This document shows, piece after piece, positions 42,994 through 51,180 of a DNA stretch of 51,254 bases. Location: contig JBMYTN010000031.1 of the NCBI GenBank assembly GCA_049604415.1, positions 1 through 51,254 of the forward strand, read 5' to 3'. The notes beneath the pieces are model-generated. The model made no database searches. It was not told where the DNA came from and saw only the letters and a list, made by a program, of their open reading frames with translations. The position numbers and the translations under genes were made by a program. The stretch's first letter is position 1; each line of letters begins with the position of its first letter. The DNA comes from JBMYTN01 sp049604415 (lineage in GTDB: Bacteria > Pseudomonadota > Alphaproteobacteria > Rhodospirillales > Rhodospirillaceae).

Positions 42994-43090
42994 TCCGCCG
43001 CGCCCTGCGTCATAAAATCGATCAGGCCCCGCACAGCACCGGATAGCAAACGGCGGCTGGGATAAATCAAAAAGGGCTTTATACCATTGG
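42991..43090 (-). pseudogene. Remnant of a LysR-family regulator C-terminus
   Basis: On the minus strand this stretch translates without interruption as 'GIKPFLIYPSRRLLSGAVRG' followed by 'LIDFMTQGAAD' and a TAG stop. This is the typical last ~30 residues of a LysR effector domain (compare 'LFPSRRYVSAKARLFADFL' at the end of the intact LysR encoded at 2243-3160). Upstream the frame runs into the AEC transporter gene and shows no further LysR sequence, so the rest of the gene has been lost. The stop codon coincides with the end of the MITE-like element. Confidence 0.55.
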
Positions 43091-43092
43091 TC

Positions 43093-44031
43093 TTAGAGCA
43101 CCAGGGCAAAGATCCAGAGCATCAGCGGCAGGGTGCCCATGCCGATCAAGGTGGTCAGGCTGACCACACTAGACACGTCCTTTTCGGCGGTATGATAGTA
43201 GTGGGATAGCATGACCACATTGGCCCCGGCGGGCAGGCCGGAGACAAAGGCGACCACCAAAGCCGTCCAGAGCTCCAACCCGAACAGCTGATGGCCGATG
43301 ACAAAGGTCACCAGCGGCATGATCACGGTCTTGAGCACCGCATGGGGCACGCTGCGCCCCATGGCGGATAGCTTGGCATCGGCCAGGAAGGCCCCGACGC
43401 AAAACAGGGCGCAAGGTCCGGCGGCCAGCGCCATGGTCTGCAAAAAGGTCATGCCGAGCTCGGGCACCGGCACCTTAATGGCCGATAAAAGTGCCCCGGT
43501 CACCACCGCCAAAATAATCGGGTTCTTGACCAAACCACGCAGCGGGGTGAACAGGCGCTTAGCAGTCACCCGACCCTCGCCCCGGTTCAACTCGATGGTG
43601 GTGATGGTCAGGGTGAACATGGTCGCCGGATGGATGGAGATGATCAGGGCCAGGATCGCCACCCCCGGCTCACCCCAGGTCGCACCGACCACCGGCAGAC
43701 CAATAAAACCGTGATTGCAGAAGCTGGCAGACATGCCATAGAGCCCGGCTTCAATGCCTGAGGTTTTCATGACCTTTAAGGCCACCAGCCAGCCGGTGAA
43801 AAAGATCAGCCCCGCCGCGCTGTAATAGGCCAGATAAATGTCGGGATCGAACACCGCCCCCAGATCGATGCTGAGGAAAGAGCGGATGATCAGACAGGGC
43901 AGCGCAATGGTCATGGCGAAAAACACCAGGCCGCCCAGCTGGTCCTCGGTCATTTTGCCGGACTTCATGCACAGAAAACCGAGACAAATGGTCCCGAAGA
44001 CAATGGCGATGGGTTCGATGGCGTCGAGCAT
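43093..44031 (-). CDS. AEC family transporter (auxin efflux carrier fold)
   Basis: The 312-residue membrane protein has about ten hydrophobic segments in two inverted halves, as in the AEC/membrane transport protein family. Landmarks are 'AIVFGTICLGFLCMKSGKMTEDQLGGLVFFAMTIALPCLI' near the N-terminus, 'MSASFCNHGFIGLPVVGATWG' (polar break of the first half), and 'VAFVSGLPAGANVVMLSHYYHTAEKDVSSVVSLTTLIG' in the second. Bacterial members export small organic acids such as malate or malonate, and the neighbouring C4-dicarboxylate system is compatible with that; the substrate is inferred only. The start chosen is ATG 44031, with ATG/GTG-type alternatives up to 44070. It is divergent from dctB (234 bp). 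Confidence 0.88.
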   Translation of the reverse strand: MLDAIEPIAIVFGTICLGFLCMKSGKMTEDQLGGLVFFAMTIALPCLIIRSFLSIDLGAVFDPDIYLAYYSAAGLIFFTGWLVALKVMKTSGIEAGLYGMSASFCNHGFIGLPVVGATWGEPGVAILALIISIHPATMFTLTITTIELNRGEGRVTAKRLFTPLRGLVKNPIILAVVTGALLSAIKVPVPELGMTFLQTMALAAGPCALFCVGAFLADAKLSAMGRSVPHAVLKTVIMPLVTFVIGHQLFGLELWTALVVAFVSGLPAGANVVMLSHYYHTAEKDVSSVVSLTTLIGMGTLPLMLWIFALVL

Positions 44032-44212
44032 GGGTGTGGTCCCGTTATGCCGCGCTTGGGGCACGATCATGGAACGGCATACCTACGCCTGAGAGGGAAC
44101 GCCCGCAATCCCTTGGCCACTGCGGCCATCCATTCCGACAGCCCCCTTGACCTGCCACACCCTGGTGGCGGATGATTTTCAACCCTTGGGCCACAGCACC
44201 ACAAAACCAAGA

Positions 44213-44229
44213 CCCCTGCGCAACAGGGG
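44213..44229 (+). other. Small hairpin upstream of dctB
   Basis: CCCCTG (44213-44218) and CAGGGG (44224-44229) form a 6-bp stem with a 5-nt loop about 37 bp before the dctB ATG. It could be part of the 5' leader or an operator; nothing identifies it further. Confidence 0.25.
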
Positions 44230-44265
44230 ATAGGGGGCTCGAGGAGACAGGGGGACCCCGTCGCC

Positions 44266-46284
44266 ATGGCGACAGCAACACAGCCCATTTCGGCCAAAGC
44301 AAAGCTGCTGATCACCAGCGGCAAGATTGCCCTTGGCCTGTTGGCCGCCATCGGCTTGGTGGTGCTCTATATGCATTTGGAGCGTAGGGCCCTGGCAAAT
44401 GTGCGCAGTGTTGCGGCCTCAACATTGGACGTCCATGTGGAGGCGACCCGCAGTTGGGTAAACCAATACCGCGCCTTGGCCCCGATCCTGTCCCGTCATC
44501 CCCAAGTCATCAGCACCTTGCAGGCCCAAGGCACCGCAGCCCGCGCGGTCTTAAGCGAGAACCTGAATTGGGATTTGCTGCGCTGGACCAATATGACCGG
44601 GGCATTGGACACCTATGTGCTCGACCGGAATGGTCTGACCATTGCGGCTTCCAACTGGACCGAACCCCACAGCTTTGTCGGCCAGAACTATGCCTATCGG
44701 CCCTATTTCAAAGCGGCCATGGATGGGCGTCTGGGGCGGTTCTTTGCCCTGGGGACCCGATCGGGGGTAAGGGGCTATTACTTTTCCTTTCCGGTGCGCC
44801 AAAACCGGGAAATCATCGGAGCCGTCGTGGTCAAAGTCGGCGTCGATGGCTTGGAGCGCGATTTGCGCAACTCGATCAACATTCTCTATATCGAGGATGA
44901 AAATGGCGTGGTCATCCTGGCCGGACCAAAAGACTTCCGCCTGACCAAGTCCCGACCGATCCCGGAGGCCGAGGCGGCCACCCTACGCCTAACCCGGCAA
45001 TTTGATCCGGACAGCCTCAACGCCACACCGATCCGCGCCATTGCGGGCGGTTCCTTAAGCGCAGGCGGTCGCTTGGTCCAGGCCCCGACCCCGGTGCGCT
45101 ATGCCCAATCCAGCCAGGTTCTCAGCGCCGCTGAATTTGCCGAACCGCAGCGGACCCCGGGACGGGTCTCGGAATGGACCGAATGGCTGCATCTCTCGCA
45201 AGCCATGCCCGTTGAAGGCTGGCGCGTCCATATTTTGGCCCCGACCCAGGCAGCCCGCACCGGCCTGCTGACCAGCATGACTTTGGCCCTGACCGCCATC
45301 CTGTTTGTGCTCTCCCTGCTTTGGATCTTTTGGCAGCGGCGCCGAACCCTGATGGAGCGTATGGCCCATCAGGCGGAAACAAGCCGCATGCTGGAGGAGA
45401 CGGTGCGCGACCGCACCGCCGAATTAAGCGCCGCCGTCGACCGTCTGCGTACGGAAATGAGCGAGAAGGTGGCGGCACAAAAATCCCTGACCCAGGCGGA
45501 AGCCGAATTGGCCCAGTCGAGCAAACTGGCCGCCTTGGGCCAAATGTCCGCTGCGCTTAGCCATGAATTCAATCAGCCGCTGACGGCGATGCGGACCTAT
45601 TCGGAAAACGCCTCAGCCTTTTTGCAGCGCGGTGCGCAAGACAAAGTGGCGGATAACCTACAACGGATCACCAAGCTGACCGAGCGCATGGCCAGCTTGG
45701 CCAAAACCCTGACCCGCTTTGCCCGCAAACCCAATGAAACCATCGGCACGGCCTATTTGGCCGAGTTGGTGTCCGAAGCCGCCGAACTCGCCCGTGCCCG
45801 CATGACCCGGTCCGGAGTCACCTTGCAGATCGGATCGGGATTGGAGAGCTGGGTGATGGGCGGGCCGGTCCGCTTGCTCCATGTGGTGCTCAACCTGATC
45901 ACCAATGCGGTGGATGCTGCGCCGGACACTGAAAACGGTTGTATCTGGATCTATGCCGAGCGCCAGCAGGATCGGATCGCACTTTGCGTAGAAGACAATG
46001 GCCATGGCATCCCGCCGGAGCTGATGCCGCGGATCTTTGATCCCTTCGTCACCACCAAGGATGTAGGGGCCGGATTGGGGTTGGGCTTGTCGATCTGCTT
46101 TAACATCGTCCGCGATTGTGGCGGCAGCCTGCGCGCCGAAGATCGCCCCGACGGCGGCACCCGCTTTATCATCACCTTGCTTGCCGCTGCAGAAGACGGA
46201 TCCCGGGGGGCTGCCTCCGCCATTCCCCCTGAAGTGACCAAACCCGCAGTGGTTCCCTTAAACGCCCTTGGAGGATCGCGCTGA
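44266..46284 (+). CDS. dctB: C4-dicarboxylate sensor histidine kinase DctB
   Basis: The 672-residue protein has two membrane segments (about 15-35 and 334-358) enclosing a periplasmic double-PAS (Cache) sensor with 'YVLDRNGLTIAASNW', 'NYAYRPYFKAAMDGRLGRFFALGTRSGVRGYYFSFPV' and 'GAVVVKVGVDGLE', all typical of DctB. A cytoplasmic coiled coil follows, then H433 in 'ALSHEFNQPLTAMRTYSENA', N box 'NLITNAVDAA', G1 'EDNGHGIP', F box 'IFDPFVTTKDVG' and G2 'GLGLGLSICFNIV'. It senses C4-dicarboxylates outside the membrane and phosphorylates DctD. Its stop overlaps the dctD start by 1 bp (TGATG). Confidence 0.94.
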   Translation: MATATQPISAKAKLLITSGKIALGLLAAIGLVVLYMHLERRALANVRSVAASTLDVHVEATRSWVNQYRALAPILSRHPQVISTLQAQGTAARAVLSENLNWDLLRWTNMTGALDTYVLDRNGLTIAASNWTEPHSFVGQNYAYRPYFKAAMDGRLGRFFALGTRSGVRGYYFSFPVRQNREIIGAVVVKVGVDGLERDLRNSINILYIEDENGVVILAGPKDFRLTKSRPIPEAEAATLRLTRQFDPDSLNATPIRAIAGGSLSAGGRLVQAPTPVRYAQSSQVLSAAEFAEPQRTPGRVSEWTEWLHLSQAMPVEGWRVHILAPTQAARTGLLTSMTLALTAILFVLSLLWIFWQRRRTLMERMAHQAETSRMLEETVRDRTAELSAAVDRLRTEMSEKVAAQKSLTQAEAELAQSSKLAALGQMSAALSHEFNQPLTAMRTYSENASAFLQRGAQDKVADNLQRITKLTERMASLAKTLTRFARKPNETIGTAYLAELVSEAAELARARMTRSGVTLQIGSGLESWVMGGPVRLLHVVLNLITNAVDAAPDTENGCIWIYAERQQDRIALCVEDNGHGIPPELMPRIFDPFVTTKDVGAGLGLGLSICFNIVRDCGGSLRAEDRPDGGTRFIITLLAAAEDGSRGAASAIPPEVTKPAVVPLNALGGSR

Positions 46285-47645
46285 TGTCCACCAGCCCCAC
46301 CTCCATGGCCCCGATCCTGGTGGTCGATGACGAAGAAGACATTCGCTGCGCCATCGAACAGACCCTGGAGATCCGGGAGTTCACCGTCGAGACCTTTGCC
46401 CGGGCCGACCGGGTCTTGGCCCGCATCAGTCGCAGCTTTGGCGGCGTGGTGGTGTCCGACATACGCATGCCGGGGATGGATGGCATGGCCTTGCTGCAAG
46501 CCATCGCGGCAATTGATCCGGACCTACCGGTCATTTTGATCACTGGTCATGGCGATATCCCACTGGCAGTGGACGCCCTCCAAAACGGTGCCTATGACTT
46601 TATCGAAAAGCCCTTCTCCCCGGACCTCCTGGCGGGGTCAGTGGCCCGGGCAGCGGAAAAGCGCAAACTGGTGCTGGAAAATCGGGCCTTGCGGGAAACC
46701 GGTCCCAGCGCAGAGCGCCTGGAGACCGTGCTGATCGGCCGGTCTGCGGCCATGGTTCGGCTGCGCGATCAGATCACAGCCGTCGCTGCAGCCCCCATTG
46801 ATGTGCTGATCGAAGGGGAAACCGGAACCGGAAAAGAGCTGGTCGCGCGCGCTCTGCATGATCTGTCTGACCGCGCCGCAGGACCCTTTGTGACCATCAA
46901 TATCGGTGCCCTCTCCCCAGAGCTGGCGGAAAGCGAGTTGTTTGGTCATGTCGCCCATGGACTGCCCCAGGCCTTGCGGGATCGCCGGGGCCGGTTTGAA
47001 CATGCCCGAGGTGGGACCCTGTTCCTGGATGAAATCGGGGCCGCACCCCTTGCTCTGCAGATCAAACTGCTGCGGGTCCTGGAAGATCGCGCCATCACGC
47101 CTTTGGGCTCGGAGGAAGTCATCCCGCTGGATGTCCGCTTTGTCGCCGCGACCAAAGAAAACCTGCCAGCACTGGTGCAGGACAACCGGTTCCGCGATGA
47201 CCTGCTCTACCGCTTAAACCCAGTGACCCTGCACATCCCGTCTTTGCGCGATCATCCCGAAGATGCGCCCCGGCTGTTCTTCCATTTCGTCGACCAGGCC
47301 GCAAAGCGATTGCGCCGGGACCCGCCGCCGATCCCCGAAGCTTTGATGCTGGAGATCGCCACCCAGGACTGGCCGGGCAATGCACGGGAGGTCCGCAATG
47401 CCGCTGAACGCTTAGTGCTCGGGTTGACCACGGAAACCGGAGATCCAGAGGCTTTGACCAACCTGCCCCTGGTTGATCAGGTCGGGCTGTTTGAGAAAAA
47501 AGTCATCGCCGCAAGTTTGGCCGCCAGCGATGGGAACCTGAAGGCCACCTACGAATCGCTCGGTTTGTCGCGCAAAACCCTTTACGAAAAGATGCAAAAA
47601 TACGGCCTGCGTCGGGAAGATTTTCGGAGCGAAGACGAGGTCTAG
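46284..47645 (+). CDS. dctD: C4-dicarboxylate response regulator DctD with altered sigma-54 contact loop
   Basis: The 453-residue protein is of the NtrC class. It has a receiver domain with phospho-acceptor D59 ('VVVSDIRMPGMDG') and K109. Its AAA+ domain has Walker A 'GETGTGKE' (178-185), Walker B 'LFLDEIG' (246-252) and 'WPGNAREVRNAAERLVLG'. A Fis-type helix-turn-helix closes the C-terminus ('GNLKATYESLGLSRKTLYEKMQKYGL'). The loop where GAFTGA is expected, right after 'ESELFGH', reads 'VAHGLPQALRDRRGRFEH', with HGLPQA at 225-230: spacing is kept but the Gly-Ala-Phe-Thr-Gly core is gone. ATPase residues are intact. It may therefore act without sigma-54; no good -24/-12 promoter is visible before dctP. 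Confidence 0.92.
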   Translation: MSTSPTSMAPILVVDDEEDIRCAIEQTLEIREFTVETFARADRVLARISRSFGGVVVSDIRMPGMDGMALLQAIAAIDPDLPVILITGHGDIPLAVDALQNGAYDFIEKPFSPDLLAGSVARAAEKRKLVLENRALRETGPSAERLETVLIGRSAAMVRLRDQITAVAAAPIDVLIEGETGTGKELVARALHDLSDRAAGPFVTINIGALSPELAESELFGHVAHGLPQALRDRRGRFEHARGGTLFLDEIGAAPLALQIKLLRVLEDRAITPLGSEEVIPLDVRFVAATKENLPALVQDNRFRDDLLYRLNPVTLHIPSLRDHPEDAPRLFFHFVDQAAKRLRRDPPPIPEALMLEIATQDWPGNAREVRNAAERLVLGLTTETGDPEALTNLPLVDQVGLFEKKVIAASLAASDGNLKATYESLGLSRKTLYEKMQKYGLRREDFRSEDEV

Positions 47646-47762
47646 ACCCCGATGTCCCCAAATCCACACGCCCCTTGGGGGTGCTTGGGTGGATCGGGGA
47701 ACACCGGCCCAAAACCTTGCCAAATTTCTGTCGCATTTGGGTTTGTGTGCGTTGTTGGACCC

Positions 47763-47819
47763 GGGTCGGTCCGCGCACCCTCCTCCTGCTTGTCGGATCG
47801 ACAGCCTGGGCCGACCCAG
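47763..47819 (+). promoter_or_regulatory. dctP leader with two mutually exclusive stems
   Basis: GGGTCGG (47763-47769) can pair with CCGACCC (47811-47817), while the latter also takes part in a local hairpin CTGGG-CCGA-CCCAG (47806-47819). Both precede the strong GGGAGG site of dctP. The 202-bp leader otherwise shows no clear promoter. Confidence 0.25.
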
Positions 47820-47847
47820 ACCGTCGGATAAAAAAGGGAGGAAACTT

Positions 47848-48864
47848 ATGCGCCTTACACATGTTCTCGCCGCTGCCGCCACCGCCGGGTTGATGCTGAG
47901 CGCCGCCAACACGGCCTCCGCCGCCTCTGCAGCCTGCGATGATGGCGAAGTGGTCATCAAATTCAGCCATGTGACCAATTCGGACAAACACCCCAAGGGC
48001 CTGGCCGCCGGGCTGTTTGAACAGCGCGTCAATGAAGAAATGAATGGTCGGGCCTGCGTCGAAGTGTTCCCGAATTCCCAGCTCTACAATGATGACAAAG
48101 TGCTGGAAGCCATGTTGGCCGGGGATGTGCAGATGGCGGCTCCGTCGCTGTCCAAATTCGAAACCTTCACCAAAAAACTGCGCCTGTTCGATCTGCCGTT
48201 CCTGTTTGAAGACATGGCCGCTGTGGATCGCTTCCAGAATTCCGAAGACGGTCAAAAGCTGAAAAGCGCCATGCGCCGCAAGGGCCTGCAAGGCTTGGCT
48301 TTCTGGCATTCCGGCATGAAGCAGCTGTCTGCCAACAAACCGCTGATCCTGCCCTCTGATGCCGATGGCCTGAAATTCCGGATCCAGCCCTCTGATGTGC
48401 TGCAGGCGCAATTTGAAGCCGTGGGCGGCAATCCGCAAAAGCTGGCCTTCTCCGAAGTCTATGGCGCGCTGCAAACCGGCGTGGTCGACGGTCAGGAGAA
48501 CACCTGGTGCAACATTTACGGCAAAAAGTTCTTCGAAGTGCAGGACGGCATCACCGAGTCCAACCATGGTGTGCTCGACTATATGGTCGTCGTGTCCACC
48601 GAATGGTGGGATACCCTGCCCGAGGATATCCGCACCGATCTGGCCAAAATCATGGATGAGGTCACCGCTGAGCGGAATGCTGCGGTCGGCAAAGTCGCCG
48701 AACAATGCAAAGAAAACACTGCGGCCGCCGGTGGCGAAATCCGTCAGCTGACCCCGGAACAACGTCAGGCCTGGGTGACCGCCATGAAGCCGGTCTGGAG
48801 CCAGTTTGAAGGCGATATTGGCGCCGATCTGCTGGCCGCCGCCGTCACCTATAACAGCAACTAA
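47848..48864 (+). CDS. dctP: TRAP transporter C4-dicarboxylate-binding protein DctP
   Basis: The 338-residue periplasmic protein has a signal peptide ending near 'ANTASAASA'. Family landmarks are 'VVIKFSHVTNSDKHPKGLAAGLFEQRVNE', 'VEVFPNSQLYNDDKVLEAMLAGDVQMAAPSLSKF', 'DLPFLFEDMAAVDRF', 'ADGLKFRIQPSDVLQAQFEAVGGNPQKLAFSEVYGALQTGVVDGQENTW' (with the ligand carboxylate-binding Arg in KFRIQ) and 'VLDYMVVVSTEWWDTLP'. It captures succinate, malate or fumarate for DctQM. Start ATG 47848 follows GGGAGG at 6 nt; the 53-codon upstream extension is rejected. It lies 202 bp after dctD and 255 bp before dctQ. Confidence 0.95.
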   Translation: MRLTHVLAAAATAGLMLSAANTASAASAACDDGEVVIKFSHVTNSDKHPKGLAAGLFEQRVNEEMNGRACVEVFPNSQLYNDDKVLEAMLAGDVQMAAPSLSKFETFTKKLRLFDLPFLFEDMAAVDRFQNSEDGQKLKSAMRRKGLQGLAFWHSGMKQLSANKPLILPSDADGLKFRIQPSDVLQAQFEAVGGNPQKLAFSEVYGALQTGVVDGQENTWCNIYGKKFFEVQDGITESNHGVLDYMVVVSTEWWDTLPEDIRTDLAKIMDEVTAERNAAVGKVAEQCKENTAAAGGEIRQLTPEQRQAWVTAMKPVWSQFEGDIGADLLAAAVTYNSN

Positions 48865-48941
48865 TGGAATTACGCTCCCTATAGAAAAGCCCCGCAGAAG
48901 GGCCGGTTTGGGGAGCAAGCCTTTCGACCAGTTGCTGCCGA

Positions 48942-49004
48942 CCGCGCGGAACCGTTCCCTTGGGACCTCGGTTCCGCGCGGATCCGGTCCTGAGCTCAGG
49001 ACCG
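48942..49004 (+). terminator. Double hairpin between dctP and dctQ (attenuator or mRNA stabiliser)
   Basis: First hairpin: perfect 13-bp stem CCGCGCGGAACCG (48942-48954) with CGGTTCCGCGCGG (48969-48981); its loop contains a further TCCC-TT-GGGA. Second: a perfect 20-bp palindrome at 48985-49004 centred on GAGCTC. No T-run follows. Position after the binding-protein gene fits partial termination or 3' protection that raises DctP over DctQM. Confidence 0.6.
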
Positions 49005-49119
49005 CCTCGACCCTTCGTTTTGAAAAAACCAACCCAACGCCCGCCCACTGGGACAACCGCCCCAGAGAGCGCAACGCGGATCTGTGCCCAAAGCAGGTCC
49101 CATCGAAGGAGAGCGCGCT

Positions 49120-49803
49120 ATGTCTGCTGCACCGGGCTCACCCAGCACTCCCGCTGGAGCCCCCCCAAACCGGTTTGGCCAGATGGTCAACGGTATTGAA
49201 GAGGGGCTGATCGCCCTTCTGCTTGGGGCGATGACCGCCCTGACCTTTGCCAATGTGATCGCCCGCTATCTGTTTTCCAGCAACATTCTCTGGGCCAATG
49301 AAGCCACCGTGTTTCTGTTCGCCTGGCTGGTGCTGATTGGCTGTTCCCATTTGGTCAAAACCAGCTCCCATTTGGGGGTCGATGCGCTGGTCCACGCCCT
49401 GCCACCGGCCTCGCGCAAGGCCATGGCGCTGATTGCGGGCTGTGCCTGTCTGGCCTATGGCATCCTGTTGCTGATCGGGGCTTGGCAATATTGGCTGCCC
49501 TTCGTCGGCAAGCAGGTTTGGTACGAAACCCAAGACATCCCGATGATCGATCTCCTGCGGTTCATCGAGCCTTTGATGAATGAAAACGAGGCTTACGAAA
49601 AACTGCCGCGCTTCATTCCTTACGTCATTTTGCCGCTGTCCATGACCTTGCTGTTGTTCCGCTTCCTGGAAGTGATGTGGAAGATCTGGAAGGGCGAGGT
49701 CGAATTGATGGTCGCCAGCCATGAGGTTGAAGACGCCATCGAAGACGCCAAACAAGACCCCGGCCAAGACAGCCCATCCACCCCAGACAAGCAGGAGAAA
49801 TAA
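49120..49803 (+). CDS. dctQ: TRAP transporter small permease subunit DctQ
   Basis: The 227-residue protein has four hydrophobic segments and the DctQ signature region 'IEEGLIALLLGAMTALTFANVIARYLFSSNILWANEATVFLFAWLVLIGCSHLVKTSSHLGVDAL' at about 27-91. A long polar insertion lies before the last helix, and an acidic C-terminal tail ends the protein. It forms the membrane complex with DctM. Start ATG 49120 follows GGAGA at good spacing; ATG 49084 upstream is less likely. The gap to dctM is 3 bp. Confidence 0.93.
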   Translation: MSAAPGSPSTPAGAPPNRFGQMVNGIEEGLIALLLGAMTALTFANVIARYLFSSNILWANEATVFLFAWLVLIGCSHLVKTSSHLGVDALVHALPPASRKAMALIAGCACLAYGILLLIGAWQYWLPFVGKQVWYETQDIPMIDLLRFIEPLMNENEAYEKLPRFIPYVILPLSMTLLLFRFLEVMWKIWKGEVELMVASHEVEDAIEDAKQDPGQDSPSTPDKQEK

Positions 49804-49806
49804 CCC

Positions 49807-51180
49807 ATGGATGTCGTCCTTCTTTTCCTGCTGGTCATCGGCTTGATGCTGGTGGGGACCCCGATTGCCGTGAGCTTAGGCTTGGCATCGGTCATCTTCA
49901 TGTTGCTGTTCTCAGACACCTCTTTGGCCTCGGTCGCCCAGTCCCTGTTGGGGGCCTTTACCGAGCACTACACCTTGCTGGCCATTCCGTTCTTCATCCT
50001 GGCCTCCACCTTCATGTCCACCGGCGGGGTGGCGCGCCGGATCATCCGCTTCGCGGTCGCCTGTGTCGGCCATATCCAAGGCGGTCTGGCCATCGCCGCC
50101 GTATTTGCCTGCATGCTGTTCGCCGCCCTGTCCGGCTCGTCCCCGGCCACGGTGGTGGCCATTGGCTCAATCTGTATCGCAGGCATGCTGCAGGTGGGTT
50201 ACACCAAGGACTTTGCCGCCGGGGTGATCTGTAATGCGGGCACCTTGGGCATTTTGATCCCGCCCTCCATCGTCATGGTGGTCTACGCGGCCTCGGTCGA
50301 CGTCTCCGTCGGTCGGATGTTCTTGGCCGGGGTGATCCCGGGCCTGCTCGCCGGTCTGATGCTGATGGTTGGGATTTATGTTGCGGCCAAAAAGCGCAAT
50401 CTGCCCGCCGAACCCTGGGCCGGATGGAAGGAAATCTTTCAATCGGGCCTGGAGGCCGGTTGGGGCCTGTTCCTGATCGTCATCATTCTCGGCGGGATTT
50501 ATGGCGGGATTTTCACCCCGACTGAGGCCGCCGCCGTGGCCGCCGTCTATGCGTTCTTCATCTCCAATTTCATCTATCGGGATATGGGTCCGTTGCACAA
50601 TCCCGATGGCGAAAACAAGCCGCTAGAGAAGAACCCGCTGGCGCTGCTCACCGTCTTTTTCCACCCGGATACCAAAAAGTCGCTTTATGAGGCCGGTAAG
50701 GTCACGGTGATGCTAATGTTCATCATCGCCAATGCCCTGATCCTGAAGCATGTGCTGACCGACGAACAGATCCCGCAAGCGATCACCGCCGGTTTGCTCG
50801 AAGCAGGCTTTGGGCCGATCCTGTTCCTGGTGGCGGTCAATCTGATCTTGTTGATCGGTGGTCAGTTCATGGAACCCTCGGGCCTGATCGTCATTGTCGC
50901 CCCCTTGGTCTTCCCCATCGCCGTGGAGCTGGGCATCGACCCGATCCATCTGGGGATCATCATGGTGGTGAATATGGAGATCGGGATGATCACCCCGCCG
51001 GTCGGGCTGAACCTGTTCGTAACCTCCGGCGTGGCGAAAATGTCGATGATGCATGTGGTCCGGGCGGCGATGCCCTGGCTGAGCATCCTGGTGGTGTTCC
51101 TGATCATGATCACCTATATCCCGCCGCTCTCGACTTTCCTGCCCACCACCTTCATGGGGCCGGAGATCATAACCAACTAG
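49807..51180 (+). CDS. dctM: TRAP transporter large permease subunit DctM
   Basis: The 457-residue, 11-12-helix permease shows DctM landmarks 'VIGLMLVGTPIAVSLGLASVIFMLL', 'HYTLLAIPFFILASTFMSTGGVARRIIRFA', 'CMLFAALSGSSPATVVAIGSI', 'AGVICNAGTLGILIPPSIVMVVYA', 'GGIFTPTEAAAVAAVYA' and 'GMITPPVGLNLFVTSG'. It uses a sodium or proton gradient to take up C4-dicarboxylates delivered by DctP. A charged ~50-residue cytoplasmic insertion ('NPDGENKPLEKNPLA...') near residue 260-300 is longer than in some relatives. The stop codon TAG (51178-51180) forms the first bases of a repeat copy. Confidence 0.95.
   Translation: MDVVLLFLLVIGLMLVGTPIAVSLGLASVIFMLLFSDTSLASVAQSLLGAFTEHYTLLAIPFFILASTFMSTGGVARRIIRFAVACVGHIQGGLAIAAVFACMLFAALSGSSPATVVAIGSICIAGMLQVGYTKDFAAGVICNAGTLGILIPPSIVMVVYAASVDVSVGRMFLAGVIPGLLAGLMLMVGIYVAAKKRNLPAEPWAGWKEIFQSGLEAGWGLFLIVIILGGIYGGIFTPTEAAAVAAVYAFFISNFIYRDMGPLHNPDGENKPLEKNPLALLTVFFHPDTKKSLYEAGKVTVMLMFIIANALILKHVLTDEQIPQAITAGLLEAGFGPILFLVAVNLILLIGGQFMEPSGLIVIVAPLVFPIAVELGIDPIHLGIIMVVNMEIGMITPPVGLNLFVTSGVAKMSMMHVVRAAMPWLSILVVFLIMITYIPPLSTFLPTTFMGPEIITN

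Noticed and set aside
47705..47720. Possible sigma-54 promoter before dctP (CGGCCC ... TTGC)
   Set aside because: The GG-to-GC spacing is 11 instead of 10 bases and the first half is a poor match; sigma-54 promoters tolerate spacing changes badly.
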